From Adiantum capillus-veneris (taxonomy: Eukaryota; Streptophyta; Polypodiopsida; Polypodiales; Pteridaceae): DNA of 64,000 nucleotides. Positions 1-11,035 of this stretch are shown piece by piece; the first letter of the stretch is position 1; the number at the start of each line of letters is the position of its first letter. The notes beneath the pieces are model-generated. The model worked only from the letters and a program-made list of their open reading frames with translations. It was not told the DNA's origin and did no database searches. Location: the NCBI GenBank assembly GCA_014529385.2, contig CM043971.1, positions 90,885,840 to 90,949,839 of the forward strand, in the 5' to 3' direction. The position numbers and the translations under genes were made by a program.

Positions 1-956
1 AATGCTTGGACTTGCCGACGATATCGACGACGATGAGGACGACGACGAGACGGGCTGAAATCTGAGAATGCTAACGGCTGAAATCTGCAAATCTTTATCT
101 GCTGAATTCTGACTCTATGTCGGTGACAATGTCGATGACGACGATGCGACGACGACGCGCTGAAAACGTAGATGCTGAAATCTGCGTTTTCCGGGCTGAA
201 ACTGTAAACCTTGCGGAAACTGACCGTGCGGCGAGGAACTGCTGCGAGAAGGTGAGATCTGCGAGGTTCGGGACTTGATCTGCGGTGTCTAAGAGCTGAA
301 AACTGAAAACGCTGGTGGTTCTTGAGGTTCCGTCGCGGAGAATCTGCAAAACGCTGGGGTATAATGCAGATGCAAAAACGCTAGGACTAAAAATCTGCTG
401 TTGTCGCCGGTTGTTCTACAAAAACAAAACGCTAGGCTGATCTGCTGTGTCTTGACGACGCCGGGGCTGATCTGCTGTGCACAAATCGCCAAGGCTGATC
501 TGATGCAAAAACGCTTGGTCTTCTGTGGAGAAAACGCCAGAGTAGTCGCGGGGGTTGGTATTGCTGAGAAGTTGCCTGTTGAGCAAGGTGCTCCTGCTGC
601 CTCTTCTGCCAGAAGTGCTAACTCTGGTTTGCTTATATATTAACTTAGCAAAATTGCCCTACCTACTTTCCAACAAAAGTCACTTAAATTAATAAGTGAA
701 AAATGTCAAAAAATAGGCTAAATGCACTGGAAAATTCCTCTGAAGGATTTTGATGGATTCTGATGGGAATGCTTATGATCATGCTATGTGCAACCAGAGG
801 ATATGCATCTACACTAAGTGCATGGGCATGCACGGTCTGCGAACAGACTCACAAAAGTGCCAGAACACTTGCTAATCTAGACTGACTGGACTGATTGAAT
901 CCTTGTCGTGCTGTAGCTTGTCCACGGACACACAGGGTTGGATGTGTCACGTGACA
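1..956 (-). mobile_element. 3' LTR of gypsy-like body B (left end outside window)
   Basis: This is the third copy of a roughly 1.2 kb LTR that also occurs at 3038-4247 and 16051-17275. The homology is obvious by eye: all three share the CTGAAAATC/CTGAAAACG-rich repeats, the AACTTAGCAAAATTGCC segment and the GTCACGTGACA end. Read on the minus strand it begins TGTCACGTGACA at 956, directly after a polypurine tract, so it is the 3' LTR of a minus-strand element. Its far end lies left of base 1, so the target-site duplication cannot be checked. Short direct repeats (GGCTGAAATCTGC-like) fill the left half. Confidence 0.85.
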
Positions 957-972
957 TCCCCTCCTTTTCAAA
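957..972 (-). promoter_or_regulatory. Polypurine tract of body B
   Basis: On the minus strand this reads AAAAGGAGGGGA and abuts the TG that opens the LTR at 956. That is the expected plus-strand priming site for reverse transcription. The matching site in body A is missing because its LTR joins internal sequence directly at 4247/4248. Confidence 0.8.
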
Positions 973-1690
973 GTGAGGTACTGGTACCGAGCTGTATGAC
1001 GTCGAGGGAGATCGCCAACAACATCCGGAATCCTCGAAAGGACTCTTCGCCGGCCCACTCTGAGGTGTGGGTCATGCGATACTGGAACTTCATAAAGGTC
1101 TGCAATGCCTTCTTCTTTGGGCCGCGCCGAAAGCGACAAAGTCTTTTGTTACTCCTTCGATGCTTCAACTTCGTCTAGAGTCATGCTTCTTCCTTCTTCA
1201 AGAATCTCCATGGCTGAAAATTCCTGAAACCACTTCCAACACAAAAACATGAACATACCTATTCCATGTAAAGTGACTGGAAAAAATCTTGTCTTCCTCA
1301 AAGACTGTGCATGCAATGTAGATGAACAAAGAAACGGAATGCTAACCCCTTCACCACACACACGCAAACAATGAGATCGAATTGTTCTCTTTTGATCTAA
1401 ATCAATCAACTATGGCAAAACGCAATGGAAATGCCGATGCTTGGTGCGCATACTTTCTTGTGCTCTTTCTACGAATGTGTCATGCCAAGGAAGAGACATG
1501 GAATGTGACTTTCTTGAATGCATACTTTTCAGTTTTTCATGAAAAATCCGCATACATCCGTGCTCATTCATGAGTGAAACGTGCTCATCGAACAATATGT
1601 CATGCCTGTGAAAAGGGATCACATAAGGACGGTGACTAAAATACAGGAAAGCATCACGAATGAAACACTCGTACAATGCGTGCGTACTAA

Positions 1691-2692
1691 TCATGCGAAC
1701 ACATAATACTTTCTATGAGGGTTCCTTGGACCGAGGCACGACAGCCAAGATCGGTTCTTCCTGAGGGGGTTCTTTGGACACATAGGCTCGAGAGCCAAGA
1801 TCGGTTCTTCGTGACTGATCAAATCTGCAATGAGGTTAGCTTCACTAGAGAAAGTATCAACTAAACCATCATCCTGGGAAACAATCACATCATCGTCATG
1901 TAAATCATCATGCTTGTGAGAAATCACATCTTGATTATCATGCTTGTCATTGTCATGCAATTCTTCATGCTTGTCATTATCATTCAAACCATCATGCTTA
2001 TCATTATCATTCAAATCATCATCATCATGCAAATCATGTGTGTCATGCTTTGGAGAAGTAGAGACTGAGAGAGTCTCCTTTTCCTGATTCTGAGCAAAGT
2101 ACGCCTGCACTTGAGAAAAGAGTCGCAAGAACTCTTTAATGTGTTGGTCGCTCTTCTCTTGTCTTGCTTTGTTCTCGCGGTCATATTCTACTTGTCTTTC
2201 GTTGTTCTCGCGATCAAATTGTGTTTCTCTTTCTTTGTTCTCGCGATCCAATTTGGCTTGACTTTCTTTTTCTTCCAAGTCGTATTGACACTCTATAGCT
2301 GCCATTTCTTCTTCGTAGGCCTTTCTGTCGGCTTCTCTTTCTGCTTTTCGTGCTTCACGGTCTAACTTCATGTCCATCACCATATTGTCGAAAGCCTCCA
2401 TAGGAGTTAGTGCAATCCATGACGTGAATGGGGAAGGGGGAGGGTCGGAAAAACCTCCTGGTGGGGAAAATTCTGCTTCGTCTCTCTCATGCTCATCACC
2501 TCCAAGCGAAGTATCCATTCCGCTCCGAGTGATGACCATCCACTGAAGTCGTGGGTTCTTGTGGTCTTGGGTGCTTAAGTTCACGAGGAACTTGGGTTCT
2601 TGTGGGTCTTGGGTCTTGGGGTTCTTGGGGGCCTTGAGTTCTTGCGGGTCTTCAGCTTCTTGAGGTTCTTGAGATTCTTGTTTCGCTTGCAA
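1691..2692 (-). CDS. gag-like protein of body B, fused to a His/Asp-rich tail
   Basis: This is the only sizeable open frame (333 codons) in the internal region 957-3037. The likely gag start is the methionine at residue 52 (MVITRSGMDT, near 2539), because the same start motif occurs in body A near 15566. A proline-rich patch follows (PPGGFSDPPPSPF). From about residue 110 to 200 there is a charged, probably coiled-coil stretch with repeated DRENxER units, then QEKETLSVS and a tail rich in HD, NDKHD and DDD. There is no zinc knuckle, protease, reverse transcriptase or integrase. Body A carries the same QEKETLSVS plus His/Asp tail after its protease, so B looks like a gag N-terminus joined to the tail by an internal deletion. 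It would depend on proteins from another element. Confidence 0.6.
   Translation of the reverse strand: MQAKQESQEPQEAEDPQELKAPKNPKTQDPQEPKFLVNLSTQDHKNPRLQWMVITRSGMDTSLGGDEHERDEAEFSPPGGFSDPPPSPFTSWIALTPMEAFDNMVMDMKLDREARKAEREADRKAYEEEMAAIECQYDLEEKESQAKLDRENKERETQFDRENNERQVEYDRENKARQEKSDQHIKEFLRLFSQVQAYFAQNQEKETLSVSTSPKHDTHDLHDDDDLNDNDKHDGLNDNDKHEELHDNDKHDNQDVISHKHDDLHDDDVIVSQDDGLVDTFSSEANLIADLISHEEPILALEPMCPKNPLRKNRSWLSCLGPRNPHRKYYVFA
1895..2045 (-). repeat. Tandem 27-bp repeat coding His/Asp-rich peptide
   Basis: Several imperfect copies of a 27-base unit (consensus like AAACCATCATGCTTATCATTATCATTC on the plus strand) encode nine-residue repeats of the type LNDNDKHDG / LNDNDKHEE / LHDNDKHDN on the minus strand. 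A diverged version lies at 4990-5100 in body A. Confidence 0.75.
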
Positions 2693-3024
2693 TCTGTGTT
2701 AGAGAAGGATCTTCTCTTCACCCGACTTCTACTCTTTTCCGCGGGCGCACCCCTTGGCAGCCTTGCGCTCACACCAAGGTTGCTTTTTCCCACCTCACGT
2801 CGATAGGCCGGGCGCTAAGTGCACGGTCCGCTCTCAATGAGTGAAAAGAGGCACAAGGGGAGATTGGACAAGCCCTTCTTTCTTGGGATTCCTGTCACTC
2901 TTCAAAAACACGATTAGGAATCGACACACCCAAGTGAACTTGGGTTACGTGCGACCTCAACAAGCAAAAAAAAATTATGTGGTTCTTGTGGTTCTTTCCT
3001 TGAGAAATACAGAACACTACCAAA

Positions 3025-3036
3025 GCTCTGATACCA
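3025..3036 (-). promoter_or_regulatory. Primer binding site of body B (initiator tRNA-Met type)
   Basis: The plus strand reads GCTCTGATACCA, so the minus strand is TGGTATCAGAGC. This is the standard complement of the 3' end of plant initiator methionine tRNA. It lies one base from the LTR that starts at 3038, which proves that this LTR also serves as the 5' LTR of body B. Confidence 0.9.
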
Positions 3037-3037
3037 A

Positions 3038-4247
3038 TGTAAGGTGCCACGGAATGAATGTTTGAACTTTGCTCAAGATGAGTGCTCCGAACTGTGCTCA
3101 AGGGTTCCTTTTACTTACGGAAGGGAGAGCCTTCCATTCCTTAATGAGAGAGTGCAATGGACACAAACAAAGTAAATGGACACTGTGAGTGAAGGTGCTA
3201 AGACTGAGAGATAGAGAGAGAAGAGAATACAACACCAGAATGTTGTCAAACCTCCTTCGAAGGCCCCACTCTCTATGGCGAGAGCGGTCTACTTATGATT
3301 GCACAAATCTCTACAATGCTTGGACTTGCCCACGATGTCGACGACGATGAAGACGACGACGAGACGGCTGAAATCTGAAAATGCTAATGGCTGAAATCTG
3401 CAAATCTTTATTTGCTGAATTCTGACTCTATGACGGTGACAATGTCGATGACGACGATGCGAGGACGACGCACTGAAAACGCAGATGCTGAAATCTGCGT
3501 TTTCCGGGCTGAAACTGTAAACCTTGCGGAAATTGACCGGGCGGCGAGGAACTACTGCGGGAAGTGAGGTCTGCGAGGTTCGGGACTTGATCTGCGGTGT
3601 CTAAGGGCTGAAAACTGAAAACGCTGGTGGTTCTTGAGGTTCCGTCGCGGAGAATCTGCAAAACACTGAGGTATAATGCAGATGCAAAAACGCTAGGGCT
3701 GAAAATCTGCTGCTGTCGCCGGTTGTTCTGCAAAAACAAAACGCTAGGCTGATCTGCTGTGCACAAATCGCCAAGGCTGATCTGATGCAAACGCTAGGTC
3801 TTCTGTGGAGAAAACGCCAGATAGTCGCGGAGATAGTCGCGGGGGTTGGTCTTGCTGAGAAGTTGCCTGCTGAGCAAGGTACTCCTGCTGCCTCTTCTGC
3901 CAGAAAGTGCTGACTCTGGTTTGCTTATATATTAACTTAGCAAAATTGCCCTACCTACTTTCCAACAAAAGTCACTTATATTAATAAGTGAAAAATGTCA
4001 AAAAATAGGGAAAATAGGCTAAATGCACTGGAAAATTCCCCTAAAGGATTCTGATGGGAATGCTTATGATCATGCTATGTGCAACCAGAGGATATGCATC
4101 TACACTAAGTGCCTAGGCATGCACGGTCTGCGAGCAGACTCACAAAAGTGCCAGAACACTTGCTAATCTAGACTGACTGGACTGATTGAACCCTTGTCGT
4201 GTTGTAGCTTGTCCACGGACACATAGGGTTGGATGTGTCACGTGACA
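3038..4247 (-). mobile_element. Shared middle LTR (3' LTR of body A, 5' LTR of body B)
   Basis: This 1210-bp LTR is bounded by TG...CA on the minus strand (TGTCACGTGACA at 4247, CTTACA at 3038). It has a primer binding site on its left and body A internal sequence on its right. One LTR therefore serves two internal regions. Compared with the left copy it has small indels, such as an extra GATAGTCGCGGA unit near 3830. At 4247 the LTR joins internal DNA that in body B lies about 135 bases beyond the LTR, so the polypurine tract of A has been deleted. Confidence 0.85.
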
Positions 4248-6120
4248 ATAAAGGTCTGCAACACTTGCTTCTTTGGGACGCACCGAAAGCGACACAAAGT
4301 CTTATGTGGCTCCTTCAATGCTTCAACTTCGTCTATAGTCACGCGTCTACCTTCTTCAAGGATCTCCGAGGCTAAAAATTCCTAAAACCACTTCCAACAC
4401 AAAAACATGAACATACCTATTCCATGTAAAGTGACTGGAAAAATACTATTCCTTCGAAAAAACTGTGCATGCAATGCAAATGAACAAAGTGACGGAGTGT
4501 CAAACCGTTCATCAAACACACGCAAACAATGGGGTCGAATCTTGACTTTCTGATCTAAATCAATCAACTGTGGCAAAACACAATGGAAATGCCGATGCTT
4601 GATGCTCAATCCTTCTTGTGCTCTTTCTCATACTGTGTCATGCCAAGGAAGAGACATTGAATGTGAATTCCTTGGGTGCAAACATTTCATCTTTCCAAGA
4701 GTAATCCGCATGCATCCGTGCTCATTCATGAGAGAATCGTGTCCATCGTACAATATGTCATGCCTATGAAAAGGGATCACATAAGAACGGTGACTAAAAT
4801 ACAGGAAAGCATCACGAATGAAACACTCGAACCATGCGTGCTGACTTATCATTCGAACGCATAATACTTCGTGTGGGGGCTCTTTGGACCTCGACTCGAG
4901 AGCCAAGATCGGTTCTTCGTGATCGATTGAATCTGCAATGAGGTTAGCTTCACTAGACAAAGTATCAACTAAACCATCATCCTTGTGAACAATCACAACA
5001 TTATCATGCAAATCATCATACTCGTGAATAATCACATCTTGATCATGCAAAACATCATGCTTATCATCTCGCTTATCATTATCATGCAAATCATGTAATT
5101 CATGCTTTGGAAAAGAAGAGACTGAGAGAGTCTCCTTCTCCTGATTCTTTTCAATCTTCGCCTGCAGATTTGAAATGAGGGATGAAGAATGAACAACTTG
5201 CTCCCCACGAATGACAATGGGAGAGTCACTTTTGGCATTGAAAGTGAAAGTATTTTCCACCCAATCAATGAGAGGGTTACGCTCACGAAACCATCGAATG
5301 CCCAAAAGCATATCACATCCTGAAAGAGGAGAGACTACAAATTTTCTGTGGAAGGACGTTTATTGAACATTGAATAAAACATCAAGGCACTCTTGCGTGA
5401 TGAGAGAGTACATACCGGGAGAGAAGCCTCACACCTCGAAAGGAGATGTCTTGCTAACCTCCAAGTGGGCTCTTTCAACAAGAGTCACTAATCAAATCAT
5501 GCATACTGCCTGGGTCAAACAATATGACAAAACGCTGACCCTTCATATGACCATAACACTTAATGAGAGACTCACCAATGGGAGGATCATGAGAAACTTG
5601 GGTCACACTCGTGTTCTCATTTATTGCATTAACAGAGGAAGTGGGTTCTATGGGTTCTTTAGATTCATTAGAGTCAAGCTTAGGACATGTTCTTTTTATG
5701 TGACCCTTGATGTGACAATGAAAACAACAACCTTCCTTAGAATAAATGCTTTGTTCTTCCGACGTGATGTATCCTCCTAAAATTCCTTTTTCTGCCTTTT
5801 CATATGGAGTGAGCTTAGGTGTAGCAATTGTGTTAGCTTTACCCTTAGGTTCATTTGGAGATTTCTTTTCTGAGAGACTAGATGAAGATTGGTTAGAAGT
5901 GTTACCATTCTTACCGTTCTTACCATTCTGAGAAATCTGAGTGGTACTTAGAGAAGTCTTGTTTTCCTCAGGCTTTCCCTTGTTGTGCTTCATCTCTTTT
6001 GCGAGACCAATCGCTACCGCCTTGTTGAGATCGATTGGGTCGAGGACTTCGACATCAAACCTGATATAGTCGTCCACCCCGAAAATGAAAGCCTCACTGG
6101 GCTCGTCATCCGATTTGCGT
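4248..6120 (-). pseudogene. Body A, 3' half: gag zinc knuckle, protease and His/Asp tail
   Basis: On the minus strand, 6077-5475 continues a gag C-terminus. It holds a CCHC knuckle (CCFHCHIKGHIKRTC) and then the start of a retropepsin with DPGS in place of the usual D-S/T-G. After frame breaks, 5311-5230 gives the protease end (MLLGIRWF, PLIDW). This runs straight into QEKETLSVS and a His/Asp-rich tail down to 4628. Reverse transcriptase, RNase H and integrase are absent, so the deletion took all of pol after protease. The gag upstream of 6120 continues at 14734 once element N and its target duplication are left out: RKSDDEPSEAF here follows GTQLR there. Body A is a non-autonomous relic. Confidence 0.75.
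6116..6120. repeat. Target-site duplication TGCGT, left copy (element N)
   Basis: TGCGT here and again at 14729-14733 brackets element N exactly. Leaving out N plus one copy rejoins body A gag in frame. Confidence 0.85.
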
Positions 6121-6798
6121 TGTCACAAACTGCTGATGTGTCAAAGCCTAAAGAATGAAGCCAACTTACAGATGCCGGCCGAGGGGCCTAAACCCTAAGA
6201 AAAACAAGTAGCAAAAGAAGAAGAAGTCCTATCAACTTATGGGGACCCCGTCCGATGGGGCCCCAGTGACATAAAGGGATTAAAATAAAGCAGGACTCAC
6301 ACACACACTCACGCAAAGCTGATGATGTGGCAGCTGTACGGCAGATTTCTGAAAATTGCACTAGCATGATGACGTGGCAGGCTGTACGGATTTATGTGTT
6401 TTGCGTTGGCTGATGACGTGGCAAGCTGTATGAATTTTCGTAAATTACGCTGGCAGCTTTTGCCATTGCTTTTGAGACCAAAAGCTTTTGAGTTTTGAAG
6501 GCTTTTCACTGTAACTGCTTTTCAGGCCAAGGGCCTTTAAATATGAGGTTAGGACTCATTCTCTGGCATGCTTCCTGGAGAAGGTGCAAAGTATGGAGTA
6601 CCGGCTTGTATTGTGTTGATGCAATATAAAGAAATACCGAAAGGGGCGCCAAGGTTTGGGGCCAATACTCTCTGGGGTGGAATTCTGCCACTCTGTGTCG
6701 CGTGTCGTCTCTCTCTCTGAGTTCAGTTATTATTGAAGTGCTAAAAGTCTGTTCAGTCTGTTCTTTTCTTTTGGCACGTGGTGCCCGTCTTTGTGACA
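6121..6798 (+). mobile_element. 5' LTR of element N
   Basis: This 678-bp LTR is complete and uninterrupted, with TG...CA ends. A TATA-like TTTAAATA lies at about 6536, downstream of AAGCTTTTGAG direct repeats, and is a plausible promoter. The 3' LTR matches it at 7656-7835 plus 14291-14728. The first ten bases of the two LTRs differ (TGTCACAAAC versus AATGCTTTTC), so the exact start of the 3' copy is uncertain. Confidence 0.85.
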
Positions 6799-6799
6799 G

Positions 6800-6811
6800 T
6801 GGTATCAGAGC
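6800..6811 (+). promoter_or_regulatory. Primer binding site of element N (initiator tRNA-Met type)
   Basis: TGGTATCAGAGC lies one base after the LTR end at 6798. It fixes the orientation of N as plus. Confidence 0.9.
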
Positions 6812-7655
6812 ATCAAGCGTATGCTTTTTTGAAAGCATACCGGTCCTACAAAAGAGCAGACAGAGCTATTGGAATTTTATTTGAGGTATCTTGGCCCTCC
6901 AACATGGACTTATTAGCCACTCCCACCCTTACTTCATCGTGCATGGGGCGCGCTCCCGTCTTCACCGCTCATGTCTTACAGGGCATAAGCCATGAAGATC
7001 ACTTGCAAGAGAAGGATCCAAGATTTGTTTCGAGCTGCTATTTTTCTCAGAGACAGTACCATGCAGATGTCTATAGCTACCAAGCCGCACACTTCCAAGG
7101 ACTTGGCAAGCTTTCAAGAAAATTTTTACCCGAAGTTATATGGTTTTTGACATCTTCCTTCGGAGTGCAACTTCTGGTAGAGTGGGGTATCCTGAAATGC
7201 TTGCCATGGAACCCCTAGCAGATTATAACTTGAAGTTTCTCGACATCTCCTAGTAGATGTCTCTTCACAATCAGATGACCTTGGAGATCCAGTGCGATTG
7301 CTATCTTGGGACTACCATCACCGCCAAAGAAACACTGTTTGTCCAAGAGCTGATGGACCATGTTGCGCTCGGCTACGACCCTCTGGAATGAACCTAACCC
7401 TAATTTTTTGGTGCAGGTTTCATGATGGAAAGTCAGTCGACTTTTCGAGCTCGACTGATGTTGAGATTGCTTTTTAAGTTTGAAATCTGTTTAAAACTTA
7501 TTTGGCGATCCTGTTTGGAATTTGTTTGAAATAGATCGTATCTGTTTTGAACCTGTCTTGGTGCCGATTTGAATTGTTTGCTCTGGTTTTAATACTAGTT
7601 TCAATGATTGGTGATTTTACTCCCGGGTGGAGTAGTGAGAAATGATGTTTGAGAA
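6812..7655 (+). other. Internal region of element N, no recognisable gene
   Basis: The longest open frame runs out of the LTR (6778-7218, 146 codons), but I recognise no domain in it. Shorter frames in other phases look no better, and stops are frequent after 7230. There is no clear polypurine tract before the 3' LTR; the best purine stretch is GGTGGAGTAGTGAGAAATGA near 7628. The region probably serves mainly for packaging and priming, but it could carry a fragment of a host transcript that I do not recognise. Confidence 0.5.
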
Positions 7656-7835
7656 TGCTTTTCTGCTGACGTGTCAAAGCCTAAAGAATGGAGCCAACTT
7701 ACAGATGCCGGTCGAGGGGCCTAAATCCTAAGAAGAACAAGTAGCAAAAGAAGAAGTCCTACCAACTTATGGGGACCCCGTCCGATGAAGCCCCAGTGAC
7801 ATAAAGGATTAAAATAAAGCAGGACTCACACACAC
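7656..7835 (+). mobile_element. 3' LTR of element N, first part
   Basis: From TGCTGACGTGTCAAAGCC (7664) onward this matches 6131-6300 nearly base for base. It stops in the CACAC target used by V and resumes at 14291. Confidence 0.85.
7831..7835. repeat. Target-site duplication CACAC, left copy (chromovirus V)
   Basis: CACAC precedes the LTR at 7836 and follows the other LTR at 14286-14290. The target is a CA-rich run, so the exact phase is ambiguous by a few bases. Confidence 0.7.
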
Positions 7836-8370
7836 TGTAACAAACTTGGACACTCCAAGTCAAGAATCAACCGCGACAGCACCAAATAACCACTTCAAAA
7901 CAATTTACAGATCACAATAGATTTGCACTGGCCCGGCGGAGTTCCATGCCTAGAGATATTGGCCCCAAGACTGGCGCCCCTTTCGGTATTTCTTTTTGTA
8001 TTAATCAATCATCAAAGTACAAGAGAGCGGTTAGGGTTTCACTCTCAAACTCTGCGTCCAGATGCTCTGAGAAGTGAGGTCCTCACCACTAATTTAAAGG
8101 TTACAAGGGATGCCCAAAAGCAGAGCCCCAAAAGCTTGAAAGCAAAAGCATCAGTTCTCTCTCTCTCTTAGAGAGTCTTTTCTCTTCTTTTTTTTTTTTT
8201 AAAGCAAAAGCAAAATTCGCGTCGCTCATCATTTTCCAAAAAAAAAATTATTTATTTATTTTTTTAATAATCCGCCTCCGCGATTTCCGGAATTTAGGGT
8301 TTTTGGCAAAAATTAGGGTTTGCAGGAATTTTAGGGTTTCTGTTGTCCGCCACGTCATCACTTTGTGACA
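7836..8370 (-). mobile_element. 3' LTR of chromovirus V
   Basis: 535 bp, TGTAACAAAC...TTTGTGACA on the plus strand, paired with 13757-14285. The T-rich and A-rich runs near 8180-8270 differ in length between the copies. Confidence 0.9.
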
Positions 8371-8388
8371 TACCCCCCTCTTGAAAGC
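8371..8388 (-). promoter_or_regulatory. Polypurine tract of chromovirus V
   Basis: The minus strand reads CTTTCAAGAGGGGGGTA directly before the LTR start TGTCACAAAG. Confidence 0.8.
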
Positions 8389-8934
8389 ATTGTAATCGAC
8401 CGCGATTTCGCCTGCAAAACCGACAAAAGCCATAAACCGTCTTAGCAGACACTGACTGTTAGTACCTACGTACTAGGAACACACATTTTAGCACATGTAC
8501 AAAATCGCACGACATCACAGGACATCACCAGACATCACATGACATTCAACATTCATTCGGATCTTAGACCATGATTTATCGGCAATGTAGCTAGCAATCA
8601 CATCTAGGTCCAATCGGGACCTCATCGATGTCCGATTGACTAACCCCTATTGCAACCATGTCTATTCGAGATCAATCAGACCAAAATGCTGCAGTCATTT
8701 CGGCTATCAGTTCCTGCACTCACAAGAAGTCAAGAACAAATCAGTATCATAATCAGGAATTCCATTTCATAAAGTCATCCAGCAGAATACTGTCAGCTCT
8801 CAGTATCCCTGAAGCTCAAAGAGACATCAGTGACTTTAGTATCAAAATCGAGGCATCTGTTGACAAAGGAGTGGAGTAACTCCCCTCTTGTGCATCCCAC
8901 TGCACCAGATCTCCGGCCAAGCTGAGTTCTGGGT

Positions 8935-9390
8935 TCCGTTTGGAGTAGACTATGCTAAACCAAAACATCGAGGTAAAGTTTCACAATCCGAGGAGTATCT
9001 GCTAGGTCCTCCTCCTCCATCCACTTCGCATCAAATGCAGGAAAGTTCTTGAACTAAACCAAGAACCGCCTTCAGACTTTACCTTTCTTCGTATCATTAT
9101 GTGCCAAAATCTGTTCACGAACAAGAATCTCCTCGTTTTCTTCCACTGCGGGTTGCTCATCAGGCTCCCCATCATCAGGCACATCACCCTTAACAGGGTT
9201 CAAGAGACTCACATGCAATGCATTATGAATCCTCCAAGTATCTGGCAGTTTCAATCGGAAGGAGACATCATTTATCTTTTCAGTTATCTGGAAAGGTCCG
9301 TAGTATCGCATACTAAGCTTTGGAAAAAGCCTCTCCTTTCCCTTTTTCTTTCTTAGGCGTGCCTTCTCAAAAGTAAGAGAACCCAATCAT
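8935..9390 (-). pseudogene. Integrase C-terminus and chromodomain of V
   Basis: On the minus strand, 9386-9072 encodes the GPY/F-type integrase tail ([12 protein letters not shown], then [16 protein letters not shown]). It ends in [12 protein letters not shown]. After a stop, the reading continues as RRFLV, FKNFPAFDAKWMEEEDLA, which fits the second half of a chromodomain (a strand, an aromatic, then a W-acidic segment). In chromoviruses this module binds histone marks and steers integration. Here it is split by a stop codon near 9064 and cannot be made as one protein. The reader should take the chromodomain call as a match by eye. Confidence 0.7.
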
Positions 9391-9394
9391 CCTC

Positions 9395-10371
9395 CTTCAA
9401 TTTCAAGTCGCGACGATCGCGATCCGCTGCCTTTTTCTGTCGTTCTTGAGACTCCTGCAAAGTCTCGCGAACCTTGGCAAAAGCCGTATCCAAATCTCGC
9501 GAATATTCATCCGCTTCAAATATCTAATCTTTCGTGCTCGGGAAGGATGGAACCTTCGTAGCACTTTCAACAATCTCACATGGCGTCTTCCCCGTCGAAG
9601 AGTGTATCGTGTTATTGTAGGCAAATTTCACCAAAGGTAAGTTCTTTTCCTATTGAGTCTTCTGATCCGAGATACAAGACTTCAATAAATCTAAAATCAC
9701 TGAATTGGCAATCTCAAATTGCCCGTCAGTCTGCAAGTGGAACGATGACGAGAACTGCAACTGCGTGCCAATGTTCTCCCAAATTGCCTTCCAAAACAAA
9801 CTCATAAATCTGGGGTCTTTGTCGGAGACAATCGTCTTAGACATGCCATGTAATCGAGAAAATCATCGTGATCTTTCTGTGTTCTCGGGAGATCAAAAAT
9901 GAAATCCATTTCAATATTTTCCCAGGGGCGGGTGGGTATGGGTAAAGGCTGTAACAATCCCTATGCCTTATGCCTGTCAAACTTGACCTTCTGGCATACC
10001 AAGCAACTGCGCACAAACTCTTCCACATCCTTCTTGAGTCTCCGCCAAGAGAAATATCTCTCTACCCCTTTCATGGTGGTAGCAATGCCGCGGTGACCCG
10101 TAAAAGGTGGACAGTGGCATTCAGTCATAACCTTTTCCCTCAACGGCTGTGTAACGCACAACATAGTCTTTTTCATCAAGTAGCCTTCCCGAAGGGAGTA
10201 TCCAGCTACTGTCTCCCCATTCTGTATCCATGTGAAAATATCTACAAAATCTGTATCTGTGGCATACTGATCGACCATATCCTCGAAGCTCCTATGATGT
10301 ATCGCGGAAATAGCCAGAACCAACGGTTTCCGAGACAAACCATTTGCCACCACATTCTTCTGTCCCTGCAC
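9395..10371 (-). pseudogene. Integrase of V, zinc domain and shortened core
   Basis: The frame 10371-9961 (minus) starts with the end of RNase H (NVVANGLSRK) and then the HHCC zinc domain (HCPPFTGHRG, CLVCQKVKF). The core begins in another frame near 9945 ([15 protein letters not shown]), giving the first catalytic aspartate. It then jumps almost at once to [13 protein letters not shown] (9844 downward), with the second aspartate and FHLQTDGQFEIAN for the glutamate region. About 60 residues normally lie between the two aspartates, so an internal deletion is likely, on top of several frameshifts. The product would be inactive. Confidence 0.7.
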
Positions 10372-11007
10372 ATGGACAATCTGAAAGTGGAACTATGACA
10401 AGATGTTCGTCCACCGCATCTGCTTTTCCGAAAGCTGCTTCTATGACAAGAAGTAGCGCCAACTCTGATGGTCTGTAAAGATAGTAAAATCCGCTCCGAG
10501 TAGGTAATGCCGCCACTGAGTAAGAGCGTGGATAACCGCCAAAAGCTCTTTCCCATAGATCTGTGCTGTCATCTCCGGCCTAGAGAACAAACGGCTCTCG
10601 TAAGCTATGACATGGCCTTCTTGCATCAAGACCGTACCCAGACTACGACCACAAGCATCACAAAATACTTGAAATGACTTCTGCAAGTCCGGCAAAGTCA
10701 AAATAGGTCCCGTAGTCAATTTCTCTTTCAATGTCCGAAAGGCAGTCACCTCTGTGGGTCCCCACGAAAAAGGTACTCCTTTCTGTGTCAAGGTATGCAA
10801 AGGGGAAGCAACCTTTGCAAACTTTCGTATGAACCGCCTGTAGTACGAACACAGTCCCAAGAAGCTTCTAGCTTCATGGACATTCCTCAAATCGGGCCAA
10901 TCACGGATAGTCTCTATCTTGGCCGGGTCCATTTGCACTCCTGCTGTTGTCACAATGTGTCCCAAAAAAATGTATCTCTGGTAGGAAAAATTCACTTTTC
11001 TTTGCAT
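10241..11007 (-). pseudogene. Reverse transcriptase thumb and RNase H of V
   Basis: The minus-strand frame 11007-10441 reads FLGHIVTTAGVQMDP, SFLGLCSYYRRFI, then the RNase H start (FQVFCDACGRSLGTVLMQ) and TDHQSW. This is the usual connection and RNase H order of Ty3/gypsy. The frame breaks near 10441 and continues in another phase to 10242. The first RNase H aspartate (FCDA) and the TDH motif are still present. Confidence 0.8.
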
Positions 11008-11035
11008 TAATCACTAACGTGTGATCTCGTAATGC

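Noticed and set aside
6800-6812. tRNA gene fragment (initiator methionine)
   Set aside because: Only the 12-base 3' complement is present next to an LTR; it is a primer binding site, as at 3025, 13744, 16038, 41328 and 49831.
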